DNA of 64,000 nt from Pyxicephalus adspersus (taxonomy: Eukaryota; Chordata; Amphibia; Anura; Pyxicephalidae). A program made the translations under genes and the position numbers. The DNA lies in assembly GCF_032062135.1 (NCBI RefSeq), contig NC_092860.1:65724202-65788201 (forward strand), written 5' to 3'. Shown in pieces: positions 43,441 through 56,579 of this stretch (the stretch's first letter is position 1; each line of letters opens with the position of its first letter). Under the pieces are notes generated by a model, which did no database searches, had not been told where the DNA came from, and saw only the letters and a list, made by a program, of their open reading frames with translations.

Positions 43441-46400
43441 AAGGCATCTATTTGCAATGTAGATTTCTGGATGCGTTTTTGACAGGCAGTTGCAAGTGTT
43501 GGTCAATAGGTTGGAAATCAATGGAAGCACTTTGAATGGAAGACTACTCTGAGATGCTACATGAAGTGTCTCAAAAAACACAAACCAACTGAACTGCAAC
43601 CGAACACCTATAGTAAGTGATAATCAAGGGGCAGTTGAGGAATGGGTGACAATGATGAACCACAGTGGTCTCACGATCAAAAAAATGCTTCTGAATCTAG
43701 CCTGAAGAGAAAAAGGAAATTTCTTTAGACCAATGTCACTGAGCAGCTAATATGAATTCTGCTTTTTTGAACCTAGAATACCAGAACAGTGTGCAGACTT
43801 CTGGTTAAAGTTACTAAATATTTGTAATATTTGTTAGTGGTTTTTCCAGTGGAAATATTTTTTTTTATTCAGCACAGCTGTTGACAAATACTGAGCAGTG
43901 GAAATCCTCTTTATTAGATTTTTTTTTACATTTTACATTTTTACATTTCTGATTCCTTACCACAAAGCTGCATGAAGTCAATAGTTCTTGATACATTTTT
44001 GTGCTTACCCATTCAGAATAGTGTTCGTTGTATTGAATTTCACATTTTGGTGAAGATGGATGTTTCCTTTAAGAATGGCAATGATACAAAGCATTCAAAG
44101 TTTTCCACCATATAAACCTCAGTAGAAACTGTAGTCATGTAGCTCATCAGAAACAAGAAACATGAACAACCCATTGTGAGTTCTCATCCACTCCAGTTAA
44201 ACAGGAGGAAAAACATATCAAACTAATGTTATTATGGCGTAACGTCCTCAATGGAAAATCACATAGACATTGCCTCTGCGTAGACATCATTAGGGCCTTT
44301 CAAGCACCCCATATAAAATTGTTATGATAGTGGCAAATGGCAACAACATTTTTAGATAAATGTTATTGTAGTTTTTTTACTCCATTTACTTTAACTGTTG
44401 ATAAATGCACCACAAAGTGATTGCATTTATCTGGTAACCAGAGATCTTCTCAATGGTGGACAGATGGGTGGATGCACTCTATCTGTATTTCTTCCTTTCT
44501 ATCTATCTTATTCTCTTCAAGGATCTTAGGAGCAGAATGGAAAAAGGCTTCCCTCTTAAGCGGAGCTTGGCAGGACCTTCCTATCTCTGAATGGAGATTT
44601 TCTCTTTCCTATTTAACGTTGGACTAGTGTCCATCCCGGGAGCGATATCGGCCTAATGGAAAACACATAATGGTTTATTGTTGGTTTTTAAAGTACAATT
44701 ACTTCAAGTGTAAACAAAAAAAATATGCTTAATTAAGAATTTTTAAACAGGACAGAGAGAGATTCCGGAAACATTACCAAGCAATGTTTAGTATCATAAA
44801 ATTGATCGTGGAAGGAAGGGAGGGGGTATGTGGTGAGTGTGCGCTGAAAGGGAGGTAGGAGACCACAGTGGATTTGTTCAGCTAGGACCAACAGTTAATG
44901 CAGTTGAACATTTTTCTTTAAGCACAAAATGGAAAAGTGTCTAATGATTTTTCATGCATTAATGGGTGAATGTCAGGTAATTTCACATTGTATTACCAGT
45001 GATGTTTGAAAAATTATGGATATAAATTAGGAATAGGGCTACACTGCTGTGTTTTTGTACATATATGCTACAAAGGGTAAAATAGCAAGCATGCCATGAA
45101 GGTGTATTTTTTTAACCTTCTACGTTTAATACGATACTTTATCTTTTTTCCTAATCTTTGTCTTTTATAATAATCTAGATCTGCTAGATTTGCTACCTAA
45201 ATCTGTCTGTACCTGTCAAAATGTAATCTATTACGGATACTATCAATCGATATAATATTAGGTATTTTAAAAAATAATATTGAAAACATAAAATAGAAAA
45301 TAATGTTCTAGTGTAATTCTTGAGCACTTTTAGCTAATTTCATATCGGGCCATTCAAGTCCTTATTGGCCCTCTGACAATTTAATAAAATTTAAAATGTC
45401 TGCTCTCTAGGGAAGTTATAGATACTTAAGCAAATATTCATGGCCTGTATCAAAATTGTGAAGTAGTTATCATCCCCCTATTATATTGCTTTTTTTTATA
45501 ACTAGTTATTTTTAAATTATTAAAAGAGAAAGAGTATAGTCTGAGATCTATTTAAAATAGTACAAGTTAACATTTTTTTTCTTTTTCTAAAAGCAACAAA
45601 CCTTTGCAGAAACAAAAAAATCTGGCTGCTTACATCAATTATGTAAAATGGGATCTGGGATATTTTTGTTTTAATAATGTAGAGTCTACTTTACCTGGCA
45701 TTTAGTGCATTCTTCAAAAATGCAGAAGAAGTCTGTATGTTTATGTATATAGAGCATATTAACTAGGTCCTGACAGATAATAAACTGGGTATTTATGATG
45801 GCTTTGGAACAGAGCAGTGATAATAGGCTGACTAGGTAATGCATACTTAATTTTAGGGGCCTGTGCCAACAGACTTTGGGCTGATGTTAGGTGACTTCAG
45901 AGGTTGTTTGCTCATTTGACTTCCAGTTGACCTCCTAATGACTGAAGTTTGACCTGCTTCAAGTGGGTTTTGCATTTCCATATTAAACCTATATGGGGAT
46001 GTAAAACCCATATGAAGAGAACCAAGGTCTGTTGACACATGTCCTAATACAGCTTTATGTTCTTTGGGATCTACTTCTCAGAGATTATTCTTTTTATTTA
46101 TTGAAAAAGCCTCATGTCTAAAATTCCTCTTAATTACCTAAATGGCAACATGAATGTAAACCTTATTCTTGTAACAAATCCAAGATTATTGTTATGTAAA
46201 TTATGGGTGCATTTATTTTAACCATATAATATTTCTGTACAATGCGCAGTGCTGCTTTTTTCACAGTATATGTGTAGCACTTTATTTTTGGAATAAATAA
46301 ATAATAGTAGGCAATTAAAACATTTTGCCATCACCTCCTGACTAGTATGACCTTTGGGAATCTGGTACTGGAATATGTATTTGTCGTCACATTTGAGTCT

Positions 46401-48555
46401 CTGGGCTAACCAGAGGAAGTGAGTATATGCCTACCTATAGGATGTACATGCAATAAATAACAGTGTGATTTATTCTAGGAAGTATTTAGCAAAAACAGGC
46501 AAAATTTAACAGAAAAATAAAGAAAAGTGGATTCAATTTAAAGTCTGAAATAAGCTGGGGTAGACATGCTATATATTTAATATTTCACCAAATTTTAACC
46601 CAAAGCTGCCCCCAAAAGCATTTTAATAATGACTAGATAATATTATAAAATATATTTGACACCAAATTGAAGGGATTGCTGTGGATAGGGTGCTTAACTG
46701 GACCAAACAGTAAAAGTGTAGAATGATCTTAATTTATTGTGAAAGTTGAGAATCTACCAAGGTTAAACACCTTTGGATAAATAGAGCAATAAGGTTTGGG
46801 CCAATATTTTAATATCAGTAGTCTGTAGCAATATGGGCTTGTGGAAGCCAGGTTAAGAAAGATCCTTGTCAGATTGGGATAACAATATGAATAGTCAAAT
46901 ACATTAATGCTGAGAAAGAACCTAAAAGAAAAACCTTCCAAACTGTACATGGAAGTAAGGTAGGTATAAATGATTTTAAAACCTCAGAACATATCTCCTT
47001 TTCTTTAAAGTGGTTCGTGTAGTTGCCTTATTATCCAGAAGATACATGTTATATAATGCCAAAAAAAAGTAGTCGTTAGGAGGTCATTTTGATAGTTAGA
47101 AGGCTGACAAAAAGGGAAGGTAGACCCAGTATAAAAGCACATACAATACTTTCTGTAAAATTTGATCATAAAGCCCAGTAAAATTGCAAGCCACAGTAAC
47201 ACATAACATACCACTATAAAGTGCCAAAAGAAAACCATTAACAGCTAGGACTATACCCCAACTGATCACAGTAACCTATGAACAAAACACTGGATTGCAA
47301 ATAGGGGTAATTGAAATCCAACAAATGTTCATCTTTGACATTGAGGTGTCTGTTGTAGGGATTTATTTTTAACCTAGCAATAAAGTAGCTACCTTAGCAT
47401 TGAGGATGGGTGGTGAAATATTTTATGTTTCCTTTTTTCATCCATGTATTTTGATCTTTGTTTCAGTGCTTGACAAAAAAATCTTTTAGAATTGTTTTAC
47501 AGTTAATATTGGTTAAGTTGGAGCAGTCACTAGCTGGTTGAAAGATGTGGTCTCTATAATGGTAGTTCAACAGTTTTTTCAAGAAAAGTAATTTGGGGTT
47601 TTCCTGGTGCATAACCAGAACACTGCACACTCATATTCAGTATTTTACATAGCCTCCATTTTCTATAAGTGCATATTGGTTTTGGAACATACATAAACTA
47701 CACCTTGTTAAATGGTATAGTGTTGATTTGCCCTTTCTGCCATTGAATGCAGTAGTGGTTCTCTAAACGTCTGCATATCATGGCCCAGCAAAGTGAAAGC
47801 CTGTTTATTACTTTGTAGTTGTAAGGAAAGTTTAGAGGAATATGCATTCCACCCATAGCAGCGTGCTCAGCATGAGCATTTGCATTTAAAAGGTTTGAGA
47901 GGAATGTAAAATATGTTTTGTTTCTAACTGTAGATTTCCCCTGTCCCAGGCCTGGTCAGCCAGCAATGTAAGGATAGAGCCTAACAAAGGTTATTCTTTT
48001 TGGTGATTGTGCTGTACAGCAGTTGGTCACCTTGGTGTCAGCTAGGACCACATGAAAAACCAATCAGGCCTCCTGAAAACCCTTTTTAGTGCAAGTTTAA
48101 CAGAAGTGTACTAGAAAGTATGTTAATACACAAAGGGTCACTTCAGAAAATTAAAAAATGTACAATGTTGGACCTACATGAGTGAATTTACACTGAGTCA
48201 TGATTGATTGCTTACCAAAACAAACAAATGTCTATTTAATATGCAAACTACATCAGCGGTATTTAGTACAAATTAATATAGCAAGATCCCATAATCCAAT
48301 CACTACTACATATTACTTGTGCAGCATGGGGAGACATTTATTTCTTCTGTTTAGAGATCCATCATTACCTAATGGAATTATGTTTAGTTTTAAAACATAA
48401 TAGTAAGTCTGATTTACTAAAGGAGGTGAGAAAATTCACATAAATTGAAAATTAACTTCTTTTATTCAACATGTGAAAAGAAAATACTTGTATTATGTTC
48501 ATATGATTGAATAACTAAAGTAAATGTATACAATACGATTGTTTCAAATATATTT
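43441..48555. other. 5 kb with no recognisable gene
   Basis: AT-rich, mostly looks single-copy within this window. A short AATAAATAAATAAT tail near 46,292-46,307 could be a decayed LINE end. I find no domain, no splice-bounded coding exon I can defend, and no RNA gene. This is the best candidate for host intronic or intergenic DNA here. Confidence 0.5.
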
Positions 48556-48992
48556 ATTTTTTAAATAAAATACAGACAGATAAAATATAACATAACAAAC
48601 AATCAATACTGTTACACATGATAGAAGAGGCAGGAAAAAAGAAAAAAAACAAAAAAAAAAAAAAACACTTTTAAATCATGTCAGGTAATTAAATCTCAAA
48701 ATAATGTATATCCTTTCACAGTAAAAGAATTTACATTTGTAATGTTGTGAGTGAATATTGGATCCAGGGGTCCCAAATACACAGAAATTTGGATATAAAT
48801 CTACCAGTGTACTAGTCAATTTTTCATTCATAAAGAAAGAATGTACCCTTTTACTTGACCTCTCTAAAACTTACGGATTGTTTTGCCAGGCATGTATTTA
48901 CATTAAAAAACTTCAAATATATGTTATCTATATATTTATCAAGACTACCCAGTTTAGGATGTAAAAATGCAAACCATGGATATCACAATACC

Positions 48993-49561
48993 TGTCGGTT
49001 CCTGCAGCGCTCCCCACTGGGCCATCCTGCAGTGTCCTGTGCCTATCTGCTTTATCAAGCTGTCAAGCGCAGAACTCACCCTCTGTCTCTGAGTTACCAT
49101 GCTGCACTTCTTGGTCTCACATGTCTATGGGCAGTCTTGCTCACAATGACACAGCCTTTCAAAGAGGAGCTCCTTAAAGGGGCAGAGGCCATTTAACCTC
49201 AGCAGTAATGGAGGCTGGTACGGGGACTTTGCACCAGCTACCTTGGTATGCTGTGTTGTGTTCCTTGCTATTCCTGATCTGACCTGTGCCTGGACTTTGA
49301 CTACAACTGTTTGCTGCCTGCCCTGACCTGTGCTTGCACTCTTACTACAGCTTTTTGCCATCTGCCCTGTGCCTAATTTAATACATCTGCAACCTGTCTC
49401 CACACAAACGGTCGCGACCTGGTAACCCCTAGCAGCAAAAAGTCTTGTGGTCCCACGGCTACTGGTCCATACCCTTGATAGGTACCCTGGTGAAGACGTA
49501 ATGTCAATTAGACTCCGTGCCTTTGGTAGTCCCACGCTACCTGCCTGTGGAGAACCTGACA
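48993..49561 (+). mobile_element. solo Gypsy LTR (family C)
   Basis: Starts TGTCGGTTCC and ends AACCTGACA, so the tips are short inverted repeats. The 3' part with GACTCCGTGCC, GGTAGTCCCACGCTACCTG and GGAGAACCTGACA is typical of a widespread frog/fish Gypsy LTR. No polypurine tract or primer site follows. No matching target duplication is seen. Confidence 0.75.
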
Positions 49562-49988
49562 ATGGGTCTCTGAACAGAGAAATTCCAAACAAGCATTGAA
49601 ATAAACTGAATATTTTCGCCCAGAATCTGGTTAGAAATGGACAAGATATGGGGAAAATCCCCCGGTGTTTGAATTCCTCAAATATACATCCTTCATGTTT
49701 AGGATATTGTATGTGCTAGTCTTGTAGGTATCAAATACCATCAAGTAAAAACCTTAAAAGCTGATTCCAAAGAAAGAACATTAACAGAACATTTAGAGTT
49801 ATAGCACTGACTTCCGACTTCTCGATCCAAATCATTTTTTCCCCAGTATATACTAGAAACAAGTTTAGGGGATAGTGTATTACTAAGACAAATACACTTG
49901 AGTTAAAGTATTCAATTTAATCAAGGGATCCCTGTCATGGATGAGAAATTAAACCCAATGTTGTAATTGTAAATATCTGAAGCGGTAC

Positions 49989-50666
49989 TGTAATGCCTGG
50001 TCAGTACCAGTATTCTCCAGACACCAGTCCCCCAGTCTAATGCTGCAGTCTACACCTGTAGCAGCCCCCACTCAGCCTCAGGAGACTGGTTGCATCTCCC
50101 AGCACTCCAGTTGCCCCCAGGACTTAGTGCGCAAGGGATGGTGTCTGGAGATAGGCCGGCAGCTGACCAGGAGCCCAAAGATGCATAGTACAGAAATTAT
50201 CAGGGAATCTAGAAACAATCTGACGTCAAACACAGGAGATCAGTCCATCAAACCAGGTACAAAAGTAAAAGGCACAAGCAGAGTCTGGGTCACAAGCAAA
50301 GGTCAGTCCAGGCAGAGTTCAAGCGGATTGTCAGGAACAGGCAAAGGTCAGCAACAGAAAAACACTCAGAATCTCTCCAGCACAGATAAGTCCAGCTAAT
50401 GCTACAACAGGCACTGGTGACTGGAAGCAGAAAGACTTTAAAGTCCCAGCAGCCAATAACAGTGCAGGGCTGAGTCAAGAGCTGGTCAGCCTCTAGAATC
50501 CCCTTCAGCTGTGCGCAGCCTAACAATGGATGCTGGGGAAGCAGGGGCTGCTGTTATCTTAGTTCTCCTGGCTGCTGAAAATGATATCTCCAGACAGAAC
50601 ACACAGTGTTTTATATTGCGATGGCACACAGCATGGAGTCATCAGCCAGATGAGCATCTCCTAACA
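49989..50666 (-). mobile_element. solo Gypsy LTR (family A)
   Basis: On the minus strand it runs TGTTAGGAGATGC ... GGCATTACA and aligns with 15,938-16,545. Flanks GGTAC (49,984-49,988) and GGTGC (50,667-50,671) are a 5 bp target duplication with one change, consistent with LTR-LTR recombination. Confidence 0.85.
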
Positions 50667-50689
50667 GGTGCCAAGTGTTTTTCTCGAAT

Positions 50690-51578
50690 AACAGCAGATG
50701 ACACCAAACTATGTAATGGAATTAAGACATACAGGATGTCTATAATCCACAAGCAGACCTGGATGTACTGTTTGATTGGGCAGCCAAGTGGCAAATGACA
50801 TTTAATATAGATAAATGTAAAGTTATGCACCTGGGGGCTAAAAACATGCATGCTTCATACTGTCAGAAATGGAAAATAATCTGGGGGTTCTGGTAGATCA
50901 TAGATTATTAACAGCATGCAATGCCAAGCTGCAATATCTAAAGTTAGCAATGTACTTTTTTTTGTATTAAGAGAGGAATAGACTGCAGAGATGGAGACAT
51001 AATCCTCCCCCTGTACAAAGCATTGGTCAGACCACATCTGGAATTTGCAGTCCAGTTTTGGGCACCAGTTCACAAAAAGGAAATTGTGGAAATGGAAAGA
51101 CTGCAGAGAAGGTCAACTAAACTAAAAAAAGGAATGGAGGAGCTCAGCTATGAGGAGAGATTAGCTGAACTGAATCTATTCTCCCTTGAGAAGAGACATT
51201 TAAGGGGGGATATGATCACCCCGTATTAATATATAAATGGTCCATATAGAAAACTCCCTTCCCTATTATTCACTTTGAGATCATTACAAAGAACAAGAGG
51301 GCACTCTTTGCGTCTGGAGGAAAAGAAGTTTAGGCTCCCGATAAGGAAGGGACTCTTCACTGTAAGGTCTGTGAAAATGTGGAATCGGCTCCCTCAGGAA
51401 GTAGTTTCAGCAACTACTATAGATTGCTTTAAGAAAAAAAATGGATGCTTTTCTAGAAGCACAGATTAAAACTTGTAAATGTCTTATAGGGTTTTATATC
51501 TGGGATATGTTTATTTCCCTAGTGGTTGAACTTGATGAACTTAGGTCTTTTTTCACTCTAACCTACTATGTAACTATG
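50690..51578 (+). pseudogene. CR1 LINE ORF2 C-terminal half and 3' end
   Basis: Starts at the ADDTKLCNGIK motif (catalytic Asp pair, 50,697-50,728). It then covers DVLFDWAAKWQMTFN-like, CKVMHLGAKN-like, a PLYKALVRPHLEFAVQFWAP stretch (51,010-51,067) and EERLAELNLFSLEKRHLRGDMI (51,150-51,218). SLRLEEKKFRLPIRKGLFTVRSVKMWNRLPQEVVSA follows (51,300-51,410), then the CR1 3' end with CTCTAACCTACTATGTAAC. This copy is better kept than the one at 12-14 kb. A short frameshift lies near 50,945-50,990. Confidence 0.9.
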
Positions 51579-51589
51579 TAACAGATTAA

Positions 51590-52800
51590 CTAAGCATAGA
51601 AGCCTGTTTTAATAAATTGAACACTGTGATATATTTATTAAGAATACACCTGTAAAGCCTTCAGGTAATTCATATTCCAGAAAAGAAGATTGTGTAATAG
51701 AGAAAGTAAGAGTAAATGTGAAGAAAGTAATTGAGAAGAATACTTCAAACTATCCCAAATCCATAAAGTATAAGCAAAAAAAGGACTTAACATTTTAGGA
51801 CATGATTGTGGTGGTAATCAGGGAATAGCAGAAATTTTTATAGGTGTGCAATAATCTGACTCCAGTATAACCCATAGTGGAGCAGAATCACCAGTAGATA
51901 TAGCAGTAATAGAAGCAATAATAACTGCAATATAATACTTCTATAGGTTTTGAACCCCCTTGACGCTTATGTGCAAACATTGTTCGTCTAAAAGTCCTAG
52001 ATTTTTTGTTGTTCCAAACAAAGGAATTAACTATCTTTTGAAAAGAGTGAATCGCAAAAGAGAGGACAAAGATAGGGAGAGTACAAAAAAGATAAGATTG
52101 GGGAGAATAATCATTTTTAATGAGTTGATTCTACCAATTAGTGATTGACCAACTAGTATTATGAGATTTAAACTGTTGGAAACAATAAAATTAGCCAAAT
52201 ATAGAAAATTGCAGTAGGCAGTGAGACGTACACCCAGATATTCTAAATGCTTAGAGGCCCAGGAAAAGTGATACTAACGTTGTAATGATTCCATGAGGAA
52301 AAGATACACTTAAAGCTATAGATTTGTCTTGGTTATGAGTCAAACCAGAATTCTTAGAAAATTCAGTTTAAATAGAAGATATAGAGGGTAAGTCAGAAGA
52401 AGGTCATCTGCGAACATAATTTATATATTCTTCCTGTGACCTCTATACTGTGAATATCTTTATTTGATCTAATAAGATGAGCTAAACGTTCAAATGCATG
52501 GATGGATAAACAGTAATGGTGATAAGAGATATCCTTGCATACTTCCACGAGCTACAGAAATCTGTACTGAAAAATAATTAGGATAACGAACCTGAGCAGT
52601 TGGTGCAAAGTATAGGCCTTGACCCACACCCAAAAAATTGACTGAAAGCCCAACTTAACTAATGCATAAAATTATTAATCCCATATAACTGCATCAAATG
52701 CTTTCGGGAAATCTAAGGCCAAAAGCATTTCTGAATGTTTACATTGATATAAGAGATAAAGAAGATAAATATTTTTTCGCATAGCATCAGAAGCTTGTAA
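51590..52800 (-). pseudogene. L1 ORF2 reverse transcriptase remnant (copy 3)
   Basis: Minus-strand frames give LALDFPKAFDAVIWD (52,720-52,675), the first catalytic RT motif, then SIHAFERLAHLIRSNKDI near 52,510-52,450 and IYKLCS near 52,425-52,405, where the FADD would follow. Further on, HLEYLGVRL-like, LIGRINSLK-like and the WNNKKSRTF tract near 52,020-51,990 follow, as expected for the L1 thumb and downstream region. Many stops and frameshifts. Confidence 0.72.
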
Positions 52801-53529
52801 AAACGTAAAAATATAAAAAACATGTTTAACTCATTTAGTAAACCAGCCTTATTGTGTATAATGAAAATATAACTTTTCAAAAACATATTGACTTTTAATC
52901 TTTTATATTTTGTTGAATTTTCAGTGCTGCTGATCTCCTGCAGCTTCTTTGCAGCCACATACTGTCTACATACATCCAATCCGAAGAAATCTGCATAACA
53001 TTTCAATGCCATGGGATATTCTATATAGTGACAACAATGGAGTATTCTTTGTGATGTTGAAATGGCCATTTTTTTAGTTTTCAGTGGAAGCCTGTGTGAC
53101 AGGGTAGAAGTATGGAGCACAAATGTGGTGGAAGGGAAGGAGCACAATTGGGAGACAGGGACAGAGCAATTTTATCCAACAGGAAACACCTGAGGAGGGT
53201 CCTCCATGGTAGGGATTCCATTAATATTATTATTCAAAAGCTACAAATATAAAGATGTTTACATTATTTTGGAGGTAATAATAACATGTTAACGGTTGCA
53301 TTAGGGAGCTTTAAACAAAAGTGCTGTTAAATAACTTTTCATTGTAGATCAGATACAGTGGTCCAGGGTCACACACCAGAAATGATCAGATAAAGTAGTT
53401 TTTTTTTAGAAAATCTGATTAAAAGCAAATAATATTAAAATACTCTTAACATAAACATTATAGCATTCCAGCAATTTGCACTTTACCTGACACAATACTT
53501 TCATACAGGGCAGCTGTTTTTTGCCACTT
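52801..53529. other. no supported gene
   Basis: A minus-strand open frame continues from the L1 piece to 53,147 but its upstream half matches nothing I know. Otherwise AT-rich without motif. Confidence 0.5.
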
Positions 53530-53869
53530 CTATTTTTAATACATTTTTATTGAAGTTTTTCATTTTTTAAACATTACAGAACAGTTAGAGGAGACACAAA
53601 ATCAAATGTAAAAAAACAATAATATATAGTTACAGAAACGTAGTGCACACATAGCCATAGCTATATTAGCAGAATAAAACACTAACACTATAATGTTAAC
53701 AGACCAGCAAATCGTGTAACAGCATTTCAAAGGGAGAAAAAAAGAAAGTGTATATGAGACAGACAAAGAAGAAGCCAGGGAAGGGTGAGTGAACATCCCA
53801 TGGTCGGTCAGGTATCACATATGATCATAGGCTTATCCAGCTAATCCAATAATCATAGGTCTAATAACC

Positions 53870-56250
53870 TAGAATTAAGGTCTGGTGAACTATGATGGTA
53901 CAGCCATGATGACCATACCTTGAAATAACTTGTTAGGAAGTCTCTTGGTATAGCAGTCATGCTTTCCAGGATCATGGTGTCCATGACCCTAGATATTACT
54001 GCTGCAAAGCTTAGTGAGGGTTTCTTCCAGGCCGTAGCTATCATCTGCCCCATGAAAACAAAGGTGGCCAATTTACGGGGATGGCTACATAGTTTAGTGA
54101 TAGATCTATGTAAAAGGACCTCCCATGGGTACCTTCCCAAATCCCACCTTATTCCTCTGAGGGCAAGATGGCACCCAGCTTCGCCTCCCATTTCTTCACA
54201 TAAGACAGCTTCTGGGTGCCAGTCATAACCATAGATGCATTAAGCAGAGACACCGATCCCGCTGATGAGGGGTTAGGTAGACAGCATGTTTCAAAAGCAG
54301 TCAGAGAGGACAGCCTGAGCAATCACTGAGTAGTGACAGCAAAAAGTGTATGATTTACCAGTAACGAAAATATTCATGATCGGGGAAAGAACAATGTTCC
54401 TGCAAATAGGCAAAGGACTTCATCCCTGTAAAGTTGAGTAAATCCCCATCAAAGGTATGTGTGGAGAGACCAGACCCACACAAGCCTAAGGTATGAGACA
54501 GAGTGGGATCCTCAATTAGGAGAACTGAGGGGTATTGAGTTGCATACACTTGCGCCAAAATAGGAAGCTCCACAGTTTGAAAAAGAGCTGCCAGTGTGGC
54601 TATTTGTGCTGCTAGAAAATATTTGCATAGGTTAGGCACTGAAAAACCTCCAGAATTCTTTGAGAGGTATAGGACTCGCTCAGGCACCCTAGGGCGGCGG
54701 GAGTGCCAGATATGGCATCTTCCAATCTGTTCCAATCTAAGAGCGGGGTGAAGATCGGGATAGGGAGGGTGTAGAAGAGGTACAGGATCTTGGGAAGATA
54801 TGTCATTTTAAGGGCACGTATCCTGCCCAACCAGGGGATCGGAAAAACTTGCCATTTGTTAGGTAGTTCAGACAATTTTTTAAACGGGAGGGGGGGGGGT
54901 AATTTACGTGGTACAAAGAGGTAAGTTGCAAAGAGATGTTGACCCTCAAGTATGGTATGCTGTCTGGTTATTAGAATGCATAGTATGGTTTTAGGGTTTC
55001 AACCACCTGGGTAGGCAGGGAGACATTAAGTGCCCTAGATTTGGCATCATTGACTAGTAGACCTGAAAACCCAGCAAAAGCAGTTAATGTGGAGCACAAG
55101 TTGGGGAGGGGATATAAGGGACAATAACACATCGTCTGCAAATAACATAATTTTGTGTTCTGTATTAAGCATCAGAACCTCCATGACATTTTGATGGGCC
55201 AGAGGGCTGCTGCTAAGGGTTCTAGTGCGAGAATAAATAAAAATGGTGACAGGGGGCAACCCTGCCTGGGACCTCAGAGTATAGGGAAGGCGGAGGACTC
55301 AAATCCCAGGTATTTACCTGTAGAAAAGGGAAAAAATAAAATGCCGACACTCAAATCAGGGACTCCTTGCTCCCTCCACTTCCATAGGACGAAAAACATA
55401 TACTGCCAAGATAGAGAGTCAAATACATATGTCCAAAGAAAGGAAAATTTATTTTAATGATCAAGGTCTGGCCAAATGTAGAAGCTGCACCACCCTGCGA
55501 ACATTGTTGCCAGCCTTTCACCGTGGGACAAAGTCCACCTGATCTTCATGGATCAGCTGTCACAAAAAACAGTTGATTCGGCAGGCCAATATCTTTAACA
55601 AGATTTTAAAATCCACATTTAGCAAAGATATTGGCCTGTAATTTGACCAGTAGTGGGGGTTTAGGGTTTAGGGATCATAACAATAGATGCCTTCAGGGAC
55701 TCGGATGACAAACTAGAACCCTGCATGACAGTTGAAAAGGGTAGCCAAATAGGAAGTGAATACTTCCGACATTGTCTTTTTGTGGGGGAAAAGCAATCTA
55801 GCCCTGAGCGTTTGCCTAATTTTCTGTATGAATCTTAAGTTTCAAAATGTCCCAATGCAAAGGGCCAAGCTTCTCAGTTGGGATCTGGGGCAGGTCAAAT
55901 GATTTGAAAAATGTTCGAGCTAAGGGTTCTACAAATGTGGGAGGGGATGAGTATAGGTGTGAGAGACAGACTTGGAATTCCTGAAGTATCTCCACTGGGT
56001 TACTAATGTGTTGCTTTGTGGGCGTCCGTAGGGATGTAGAGGTAAATTTAGGGGCCGCGCATCATAAACAATTGGCTAGCATAGGGCCCGGTTTGTTGCT
56101 GCACTGTGCAAATTTCTGTCTGGACCACTCTAGCTGACGCTCAGAAGCCTGTGTTAGGCAAAGGTTGAGTTCTAATCTAATATTGTGAAGGGCTGCCTTA
56201 GTGGCAATAGTGGGGTTGAGCTTGTGAAGCTGCACCGTTGGATTCAAAGA
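53870..56250 (-). pseudogene. L1 ORF2 (copy 2), broken
   Basis: Minus-strand translation: the endonuclease/RT linker with LEWSRQKFAQCSNKPGPMLANCL (56,130-56,065), a decayed RT N-part (55,990-55,300), and HKIMLFADDVLLSL (about 55,160-55,120), in which the FADD catalytic pair is intact. A WRGRIRALKMTYLPKILYLF-like tract (54,845-54,770), WHSRRPRVPERVLYLSKNSGGFSVPN (54,710-54,630) and a long C-terminal region follow. Nearly the whole endonuclease domain is missing upstream. A G9 run at 54,890-54,898 shifts the frame. The enzyme's role would be target-primed reverse transcription. Confidence 0.85.
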
Positions 56251-56579
56251 CCCCTCAGCACTGATTTATATGCTTCCTATAACACAACTAGGAGGGACAC
56301 AGACCCCCACAATAATTCTAAAAGAGTCTTTGGAGACATTTAAGAGTTTCTGAGTGACTTCAGCATGGGCCAGAAAGGGAGTCATTAATAGACCACACTC
56401 TGGATCTGGGGTGGGCAATAAATGACCTGCAAGTGATCACCAATGCCAATAGTCTTTGAGATCCTGAAACAAAAACTACTGATTATGCTCAATAATTCTA
56501 TTACTAATGATTCGGCAAAGTGGGCTCCCCTAGCTCAATGATAAAGTATATAGAGAGTCAAGTCACAGGAGGGCATGAA

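Larger units (their letters stand above)
48556..52800 (-). mobile_element. L1 LINE no. 3, decayed, with nested insertions
   Basis: L1 sequence on the minus strand runs 52,800 to 51,590 (RT onward), then 49,985 to 49,562, and probably 48,992 to 48,556. It is interrupted by a CR1 fragment (50,690-51,578) and two solo LTRs (49,989-50,666 and 48,993-49,561). The 49,570-49,985 part includes a KVLTRWYLIPTRL-like C-terminal L1 motif across a frameshift. Confidence 0.6.

Noticed and set aside
49125..49592. 155-codon minus-strand frame
   Set aside because: Antisense to the solo Gypsy LTR at 48,993-49,561; no protein motif.
52801..53147. Upstream half of a minus-strand frame running into the L1 RT
   Set aside because: Only the downstream half matches L1; the upstream half matches no L1 motif and has no support of its own.
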